Origin: Gluconacetobacter johannae
GTDB lineage: Bacteria > Pseudomonadota > Alphaproteobacteria > Acetobacterales > Acetobacteraceae
Length of the DNA: 64,000 bases
NCBI RefSeq assembly: GCF_014174305.1
Contig: NZ_JABEQH010000008.1
Span: 1 to 64,000 of the forward strand
Direction: 5' to 3'
Below the pieces are notes generated by a model. The model did not search any database and was not told the DNA's origin. It saw only the letters and a list, made by a program, of their open reading frames with translations. Positions 58,367-64,000 of this stretch are shown in pieces; position 1 is the first letter of the stretch; every line of letters begins with the position of its first letter. Position numbers and translations under genes: made by a program.

Positions 58367-59923
58367 CTAGCCGGGTGGGTTGACCGCGTGCGTGGTGATG
58401 ACCTCGCCGGTCTGGCTGTCAATTTCCTTCAAGACAACCCCATAACCCCATAATGTTACGAGATAATCCAATGTCTGTCGGGCATCGCCCGGTTGCAGCG
58501 TCTGCCCTTTTCGGCTGCGATGTTCCAGAACCAGGGTCCGGTCGCCCAGCAGATCGACATCGACGATCTCGATCTCGGTATAGAATGTCCCCGGATCATA
58601 GGTCAGGGCCACGCTGCGACGGATATCGCGATAGCCGGCCTCGTCATGGATGGCGTCGACCAGCAGATAGGGCTGGGTGGTGTCGTCACGCAGCCGGAAC
58701 ATGCGAAAGTCCCGGATCACCTTGGGCGACAGGAACTGCTGGATGAAGCTCTCGTCCCGATACTCGGCCCAGGCGTGCCGCAGGGTGCCGACCGGATCGC
58801 CATTGCCGGCAATGTCGGGAAACCAGCGCCGGTCCTCATCCGAAGGATCCACGCAGATCCGGGCGATGTCGGTCATCATCGCGTAGCCCAGTGCGTAGGG
58901 GTTGAAGGACGGCCCGCCGCCCGCCTCGAATCCGGGCTGGTTGATGACGTTCGACGTGGAATGGATGACTTCCAGATACGCGGCGTCGTCGATCCGTCCA
59001 AGTTCGTGCAGGCGGCGCATGATGTAGGCATGAACCCATGTGGCGCAGCCCTCGTTCATCATCTTGACCTGGGGTTGCGGGTAGAAATACTGCGCGACCA
59101 TCCGGACGATGCGAATGATCTCCCGCTCCCACGGCGCCAGGCGCGGGGCATTCTTTTCCAGGAAATAGAGCAGGTTTTCCTCGGGCAGCCCCAGCCGCCG
59201 CCGGGTCGCGGAATCCTGCGGGCCGTCCTTCTCGCCCGGCAGGTCCGACGGCAGGGTCCGCCACAGGTCGTTGAACATGCTGTCTTCATATTCGCGGCGC
59301 TCGCGCGCGCGCTGCTGCTCGGCCTTGAGGTCCAGCTTGCGTGCGCCGGAATGACGATGGACCCCCTGGTTCTGCAGGGCATGTGCGGCATCGAGGATGC
59401 GTTCCACCGCCCGCTGCCCATGCCGCTCCTCGCACCGCGCGATGAAGCCCCGGGCGAATTCCAGATAGTCCAGGATCTGCGACGGGTCGGTCCATTCCCG
59501 GAACAGCCGGTTGTTGCGGAAAAAATGGTTATGGCCGAACGCCGCGTGCGCGATGACCAGCGCCTGCATCGTCGCGGAATTTTCCTCCATCAGATAGCTG
59601 ATGCAGGGGTCGGAATTGATGACGACCTCGTACGCCAGCCCCATCAGTCCACGCCGATAGGCGCTTTCATGCCCGATGAAGCGCTTGCCGAACGACCAGT
59701 GCTTGTAGCCCAGCGGCATGCCGTGCGAGGTGTAGACGTCGAGCATCTGCTCGGACGTGATGATCTCGATCCGGTTGGCATAGATCTCCAGGCCGAGTTC
59801 CTTGTCCGCGATCTCCTGGATCGCGTCGTAGCAGTTCCGGATGATCTGGAAATTCCAGTCATTGCCGGAATAGAGCAGGCCGCCCGGCGTCGCGGACGCC
59901 CCACCCGGAACAATCTGGTCCAT
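58367..59923 (-). CDS. SpoVR family protein
   Basis: 518 residues, similar to YcgB/SpoVR throughout (FQIIRNCYDAIQEIADKELGLEIYANRIEIITSEQMLD... near the start; NEGCATWVHAYIMRRLHELGR in the middle; FRMFRLRDDT). The family was named for a Bacillus cortex-formation gene, but in proteobacteria it sits in a stress and stationary-phase operon with prkA and yeaH and its biochemical role is unknown. The ATG overlaps the yeaH stop (ATGA). It is the last gene of prkA-yeaH-spoVR. Confidence 0.94.
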   Translation of the reverse strand: MDQIVPGGASATPGGLLYSGNDWNFQIIRNCYDAIQEIADKELGLEIYANRIEIITSEQMLDVYTSHGMPLGYKHWSFGKRFIGHESAYRRGLMGLAYEVVINSDPCISYLMEENSATMQALVIAHAAFGHNHFFRNNRLFREWTDPSQILDYLEFARGFIARCEERHGQRAVERILDAAHALQNQGVHRHSGARKLDLKAEQQRARERREYEDSMFNDLWRTLPSDLPGEKDGPQDSATRRRLGLPEENLLYFLEKNAPRLAPWEREIIRIVRMVAQYFYPQPQVKMMNEGCATWVHAYIMRRLHELGRIDDAAYLEVIHSTSNVINQPGFEAGGGPSFNPYALGYAMMTDIARICVDPSDEDRRWFPDIAGNGDPVGTLRHAWAEYRDESFIQQFLSPKVIRDFRMFRLRDDTTQPYLLVDAIHDEAGYRDIRRSVALTYDPGTFYTEIEIVDVDLLGDRTLVLEHRSRKGQTLQPGDARQTLDYLVTLWGYGVVLKEIDSQTGEVITTHAVNPPG

Positions 59924-61233
59924 CAGGCCTCCGCATGGTCATGCTGGCGGGAAAACAGATCGCGGAACACGGGGAAGATCTCCTTGCGGTCGCCGACCTG
60001 GCGGATCGCAAGATGGCCGTTCTGCTCGGCAATCGTCCGATAGCTGCGCCACAGGTCGGTTTCCCCGCGAATGACCGCGCCGGATCCCGAGACCTCGATA
60101 TAGGCGTAGTACTGGACCACCGGCAGGATGTCGTCCTGCAGCAGCGACGCCGTCCGCTGGGTGTCCGACGATGCGTTGTCGCCGTCCGACGCCTGCGCGA
60201 CATAGATGTTCCAGCCCCCCGACGGATAGCGTTCGCGCTGGATGCCGCGCATCAGCTCCAGCGCGGACGACACGATGGTGCCGCCGGTGCGCGGATCGTG
60301 GAAGAACGTCTCCTCGTCCACCTCCTCGGCGCTTTCGGCGTGACGGATGAAGACGATGTCGACCTTCTTGTAGCGCCGTTCCAGAAAGACGTGCAGCAGC
60401 AGGAAGAACTGCTTCGCCAGATCCTTCATCCGCTCGGTCATCGAGCCCGAGACATCCATGATGCAGAACATGACGGCGCGGGTCGATGGCTGGGGCGTCA
60501 TCGTATAGCGGCGGAAGCGCAGATCGACCGGATCGACCCACGGGATGCGCGCCATGCGCTGGCGGATCATCGACCGCCGCTCGCGCTGGCGTTCCAGTTC
60601 CTCGATCTCCTCGGCATCGAGGGGCCGCCGGGCCTCGAGTTCGGCGATCCGCTCGTCGATTTCACGCAGGTCGTCGGGTTTCGGGCGGCCCAGCCCGATC
60701 CGCCGCGCGATCGACCGGCGCATCGTCCGGCCCAGGTCGAGATGCGACGGCGCCCCCTCGTTGCTCAGGCCGCTGCGGCTGGGCACGCTGTTCTCGGTCG
60801 TCGAGATCTCGCGCTTAATCAGGTCCGGCAGTTCCAGGTCGTCGAAGAACAGGTCCAGGAATTCGTCCCGGCTGAGCACGAAGCGGAACGAATCCTCGGC
60901 GCCCCCTTTCTCGCCCCCCTGCCCCGGCCCGCCACCATTGCCCGGCCCGCCCGCCGCGGGCGGACGCTGCAACCGGTCGCCGCGCGAGAATTCGCGATTG
61001 CCGGTCAGGACGATCTCGCGCGTGCCCTCGGTGAAGACGCGATGGAATGTGGGTTCATGCAGCGCGTCGGACGGCACGGAAACGGCATTGCCCTGCCCGA
61101 TTTCCCTGATCTTGCCCCGCGCGACCGAATCGCGAACCGCCTTCTGCACCGCGCCACGCGCCCTTTCGAGCACGCGGCGCCGGTTCTCGATATTCTTCCC
61201 ATGGGGATTGGGACGTCTGTCGATAATATCCAC
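59923..61233 (-). CDS. YeaH/YhbH family protein (DUF444)
   Basis: 436 residues from the GTG at 61231-61233 (DIIDRRPNPHGKN follows), which matches family starts; the frame continues to 61284 inside the end of prkA, without family similarity. It has a DUF444 domain with a von Willebrand A-like part whose metal motif is DVSGSM (in MFCIMDVSGSMTERMKDLA). The Gly/Pro-rich linker and RGDRLQRPP are typical. It is the middle gene of the prkA-yeaH-spoVR set; function unknown. Confidence 0.92.
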   Translation of the reverse strand: MDIIDRRPNPHGKNIENRRRVLERARGAVQKAVRDSVARGKIREIGQGNAVSVPSDALHEPTFHRVFTEGTREIVLTGNREFSRGDRLQRPPAAGGPGNGGGPGQGGEKGGAEDSFRFVLSRDEFLDLFFDDLELPDLIKREISTTENSVPSRSGLSNEGAPSHLDLGRTMRRSIARRIGLGRPKPDDLREIDERIAELEARRPLDAEEIEELERQRERRSMIRQRMARIPWVDPVDLRFRRYTMTPQPSTRAVMFCIMDVSGSMTERMKDLAKQFFLLLHVFLERRYKKVDIVFIRHAESAEEVDEETFFHDPRTGGTIVSSALELMRGIQRERYPSGGWNIYVAQASDGDNASSDTQRTASLLQDDILPVVQYYAYIEVSGSGAVIRGETDLWRSYRTIAEQNGHLAIRQVGDRKEIFPVFRDLFSRQHDHAEA

Positions 61234-61253
61234 TGGGCGACACCATTCCCGTT

Positions 61254-63203
61254 TCAGGCGGACTGCTTCACCCGCATGTACCATTCAACGAGCCTGCGGA
61301 CCTGTCGTTCCGTGTATCCGCGCGATGCCATCCGCTCGACGAACTCGTCGTGCTTGCGTTCGGTTTCGCCATCCTTCTTCGACCCGAAGCTGATGACCGG
61401 CAGCAGGTCCTCCACCTGGCTGAACATCCGCTTCTCGATGACGTCGCGGATCTTCTCGTACGACGTCCAGGACGGATTTCGCCCGCCATTGCTGGCTCGG
61501 GCGCGCAGCGAGAACTTCACGACCTCGTTGCGGAAATCCTTGGGATTGGCGATCCCGGCCGGTTTCTCGATCTTGGTCAGTTCGGCATTCAGCAGCTCCC
61601 GGTTCAGCATCTGGCCGGTGTCGGGGTCCTTGAAATCCTGGTCCTCGATCCAGGCGTCGGCGTAGTCCAGATAACGATCGAACAGGTTCTGGCCGTAGTC
61701 GTTGTAGCTCTCCAGATAGGCCTTCTGGATCTCGTGCCCCAGATATTCGGCATAGCGCCCCGCGAGCTCGGATTTCAGGGTCGCGAGATAGGTGGCCTCG
61801 ACCTCGGGCGGGAACTGCTCGCGCCGGATCGCATGTTCCAGCACATACATCAGATGCACGGGATCGGCCGAAATCTCGTTCGAATCGTGATTGAAGGTCG
61901 CGGACAGCACCTTGTAGGCAAAGCGGGTGGAAATGCCTTCCATCCCCTCGTCCACACCGGCGGCGTCGCGATATTCCTGCATGGTCCGCGCCTTGGGGTC
62001 GGTCTCGCGGATGTTTTCGCCGTCATAGACCCGCATCTTGGCGAACTGCGTCGAGTTCGGATGCGGCTTCAGCCGCGACAGGACCGCGAAGCGCGCCAGC
62101 ATTTCCAGCGTGTTGGGCGCGCAGGGCGCCGCCGCCAGGCTGGAGGACTGGACCAGCTTCTCGTAGATCTTGGTCTCCTCGGTCACGCGGAGGCAGTACG
62201 GCACCTTGATGACGCACACGCGGTCAAGGAAGGCCTCGTTGGTGCGGTTGTTGCGGAAGGTCTGCCACTCGGCCTCGTTGGAATGGGCCAGGATGACGCC
62301 GGTAAACGGAATGGCGCCGATATTCTCGGTGCCCACGTAATTGCCTTCCTGCGTCGCCGTCAGCAGCGGATGCAGCATCTTGATCGGCGCCTTGAACATC
62401 TCGACGAATTCCAGAAGCCCCTGGTTCGCGCGGTTCAGCCCGCCTGAGAAGCTGTAGGCATCGGAATCGTTCTGGCTGTAATGTTCCAGTTGCCGGATAT
62501 CGACCTTGCCGACCAGCGCCGAGACATCCTGGTTGTTGTCGTCGCCCGGTTCGGTCTTGGCGATCGCGATCTGCCGCAGGCGTGAGGGATGGATCTTGAC
62601 CACCGTGAAGCGCGACAGGTCGCCGTCGAATTCCTCCAGCCGTTTCAGCGCCCAGGGGCTTGCGATGCCGGTCAGCAGGCGACGGGGAATGCCGTAGCGC
62701 CCTTCCAGCGCGTCGGCCATGCGATCCGGGTCGAACAGCCCCAGCGGGCTTTCGAACACCGGACTGACATGCCGCCCGGCCTTCAGGACATAGATCGGCT
62801 CCTTTTCCATCAGGGCCTTCAGCCGTTCGCCCAGCGACGATTTGCCGCCGCCGACAGGGCCGAGCAGGTAGAGGATCTGCTTGCGCTCCTCCAGCCCCTG
62901 GGCGGCATGACGGAAGAAGCCGACGATCTGCTCGATCGTTTCCTCCATGCCGTAGAAGTCCGAGAACGCCGGATAGATCCGCAGCGTGCGGTTCATGAAG
63001 ATGCGCGACAGGCGGGGATCGCGGGAGGTATCGACGTTGCGCGGCTCGCCGATCGCCTTGAGCATGCGTTCTGCCGCCGTCGCGTAGCACGACGGGTCCG
63101 TCCGGCAGGATTCGAGATAGTCGGACAGGCTCATCTCAACTTCGCGACGCCCGTCCCGCATCGCGGTAGCCAGGGAAAACACGTTGATATCAGAAGAAGC
63201 CAT
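61254..63203 (-). CDS. prkA: PrkA family serine protein kinase / AAA ATPase
   Basis: 649 residues. An AAA-type module (about residues 80-370) with Walker A GPVGGGKSSLG and a long PrkA C-terminal domain (about 400-630). Homologues phosphorylate serine substrates or act as a AAA protease; E. coli YeaG is induced by nitrogen or sugar stress and works with YeaH. It is the first gene of the set, with a 381-bp upstream region. The C-terminal RGYTERQVRRLVEWYMRVKQ is normal for the family. Confidence 0.95.
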   Translation of the reverse strand: MASSDINVFSLATAMRDGRREVEMSLSDYLESCRTDPSCYATAAERMLKAIGEPRNVDTSRDPRLSRIFMNRTLRIYPAFSDFYGMEETIEQIVGFFRHAAQGLEERKQILYLLGPVGGGKSSLGERLKALMEKEPIYVLKAGRHVSPVFESPLGLFDPDRMADALEGRYGIPRRLLTGIASPWALKRLEEFDGDLSRFTVVKIHPSRLRQIAIAKTEPGDDNNQDVSALVGKVDIRQLEHYSQNDSDAYSFSGGLNRANQGLLEFVEMFKAPIKMLHPLLTATQEGNYVGTENIGAIPFTGVILAHSNEAEWQTFRNNRTNEAFLDRVCVIKVPYCLRVTEETKIYEKLVQSSSLAAAPCAPNTLEMLARFAVLSRLKPHPNSTQFAKMRVYDGENIRETDPKARTMQEYRDAAGVDEGMEGISTRFAYKVLSATFNHDSNEISADPVHLMYVLEHAIRREQFPPEVEATYLATLKSELAGRYAEYLGHEIQKAYLESYNDYGQNLFDRYLDYADAWIEDQDFKDPDTGQMLNRELLNAELTKIEKPAGIANPKDFRNEVVKFSLRARASNGGRNPSWTSYEKIRDVIEKRMFSQVEDLLPVISFGSKKDGETERKHDEFVERMASRGYTERQVRRLVEWYMRVKQSA

Positions 63204-63584
63204 CGACAGATGTCTCCGATCCGTCGCCGGGATCCGTCATGAACCCTGGGCGACCATGCATCATGGACAAGATTTCCCGGGCGGAGACCGTTCCCCGTCC
63301 GGGGAGAAACGTCAGGCTAGCGTTCGCGTATTTCTACCATCCAATGCTCGTCCCCTTTTTCAGATGGCCCTTTCAGATGGGCGGGCACGCCGCGGTCCAT
63401 GGCCCAGGCGCTTCAACGGCATCGCTGTATCGTGAAGCGGCGGGGCACCGGACCTTCAGGGTCGTCTTGTCCAAAGGGTATCGCCGCAGACTGTCGCGAT
63501 TCAACCTAAATCGCGCACCGGCCGCAAACACTTCCCCAGCTTCAACGGATTTTTTCAAACCCGCCTCGCCGGCCCAGGCCCGGA
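63204..63584. other. intergenic region upstream of prkA
   Basis: 381 bp between the prkA start and the stop of the MBL-fold gene, both on the minus strand. It holds a direct repeat TTTCAGATGG (about 63358-63380) but no clear operator. A 61-codon frame at 63373-63558 (minus) begins with an ATG but has no ribosome site and unconvincing composition, so I do not call it. Confidence 0.5.
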
Positions 63585-64000
63585 TTACCGGAATGTCACG
63601 CGCATGCCATCGAAGGCGGGTTCGACCCCCTCGGGCAGGTTGGCCTGCATCCAGGCCCAGTCCATGTCGCCGCCCATATGGGTCAGAATCACCCGCCGGG
63701 GGCGCAGCCGCGCGCGCCAGTGCAACACTCGCTCCAGCCAGGCATGCGCGCTGTGGGCGGCCGCGCGCTGAAAGCAGTCCACCAGCCAGGTCTCGACCCC
63801 CTCAAGGGCCGCGAACGCCTCCTCGGGCAGTTCCACCACGTCCGTGGAATAGGCCAGGGACCCGCAACGCACCCCCAGCGAGAGCGTTCGGCCGTGAATC
63901 TGCTCGAACAAGGACAGGGTCAGACCGGCAATCTCGCAGGTCTGGCCGGCATGGACGATTTCCGGCACCACGACCGGACGATAGAAGCCGGGCGGCGACC
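63585..64000 (-). CDS. MBL-fold metallo-hydrolase (partial, 5' end outside the window)
   Basis: About 138 C-terminal residues are in view; the frame runs open to the window edge, so the start and the HxHxDH metal motif are outside. Visible: VPEIVHAG, FEQIHGRTLSLGVRCGSLAYSTDV, then WLVDCFQRAAAHSAHAWLERVL and RVILTHMGGDMDWAWM, whose TH(M)G..D pattern fits the metal-binding and substrate region. It resembles the PhnP-like hydrolases that often follow tatD in alphaproteobacteria; substrate unknown. Confidence 0.8.
   Translation of the reverse strand, partial: SPPGFYRPVVVPEIVHAGQTCEIAGLTLSLFEQIHGRTLSLGVRCGSLAYSTDVVELPEEAFAALEGVETWLVDCFQRAAAHSAHAWLERVLHWRARLRPRRVILTHMGGDMDWAWMQANLPEGVEPAFDGMRVTFR

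Noticed and set aside
59935-61665. Long plus-strand frame opposite yeaH and prkA
   Set aside because: No recognisable domain; the minus-strand genes form a conserved operon.
63373-63558. 61-codon minus-strand frame upstream of prkA
   Set aside because: No ribosome site and no protein-like pattern; may be chance.
63204-63584. EcfG-type stress promoter for prkA
   Set aside because: One GGAAC appears on the minus strand near 63289, but no CGTT follows at the right distance.

Overview
The window is 64 kb of GC-rich, gene-dense bacterial chromosome. It comes from an alphaproteobacterium, most probably an acetic acid bacterium (Acetobacteraceae, Gluconacetobacter-like). The pointers are a succinyl-CoA:acetate CoA-transferase of the AarC type (29594-31114), a SixA-like phosphatase directly followed by a hexameric-type citrate synthase (33064-35117, the sixA/aarA pair known from Acetobacter), a 1512-residue SMC, and CarD and TamA/TamB of alphaproteobacterial type. 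The genus is an inference from gene content. I see no rRNA, tRNA, CRISPR array, transposase or prophage gene.

Layout. 1-6015, mostly plus strand: end of dxs, tlyA, rlmN, argG, an FKBP lipoprotein, trpS and yjbQ. 6023-8794, minus: a formaldehyde-detoxification operon (adhC, S-formylglutathione hydrolase) ending in an RNase T2 lipoprotein. 9052-12613: bestrophin, carD, a PACE efflux protein coupled to a membrane di-iron hydroxylase, and a receiver-only regulator. 12627-18856, minus: tamA-tamB. 19228-23276, plus: overlapping miaB-phoH-ybeY-corC, then a BASS transporter, a DsbA-like protein and smc. 29594-35117: the acetate-resistance neighbourhood (aarC on the minus strand; a small membrane protein, a PPP phosphatase, chorismate mutase, sixA and citrate synthase on the plus strand). 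36000-46966: pyrE, murI, a polyprenyl diphosphate synthase, a methyltransferase, nrdA-nrdB with a candidate pair of NrdR boxes, moaD-moaE, a lipoprotein, pgsA and uvrC. 47314-55190: xthA, an OmpR-type regulator, an L,D-transpeptidase, a cation/proton antiporter, an rRNA methyltransferase, guaB and a nucleoside deoxyribosyltransferase. 55291-58055, minus: a four-gene operon for a tryptophan tryptophylquinone (TTQ) amine dehydrogenase. 58367-63203, minus: prkA-yeaH-spoVR. 63585-64000: a partial MBL-fold hydrolase.

The most unusual locus is 55291-58366. Heavy and light chains of a methylamine/aromatic-amine dehydrogenase overlap each other and two monohaem cytochrome c genes, so the enzyme and its probable electron acceptors would be made together. 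All residues expected for TTQ formation and catalysis are present with exact family spacing, yet the usual maturation genes (mauG, mauE, mauD, mauF) are missing from the cluster and the whole window. Upstream lie three perfect palindromes whose centres are exactly 16 bp apart, a candidate operator array.

Other points: the AarC/citrate synthase pair supports the acetate-consuming citric acid cycle of acetic acid bacteria. The ribonucleotide reductase large subunit lacks the N-terminal ATP cone, so transcriptional control through NrdR may matter more. The uvrC-xthA gap combines a perfect DnaA box, an AT-rich block and six GANTC sites.
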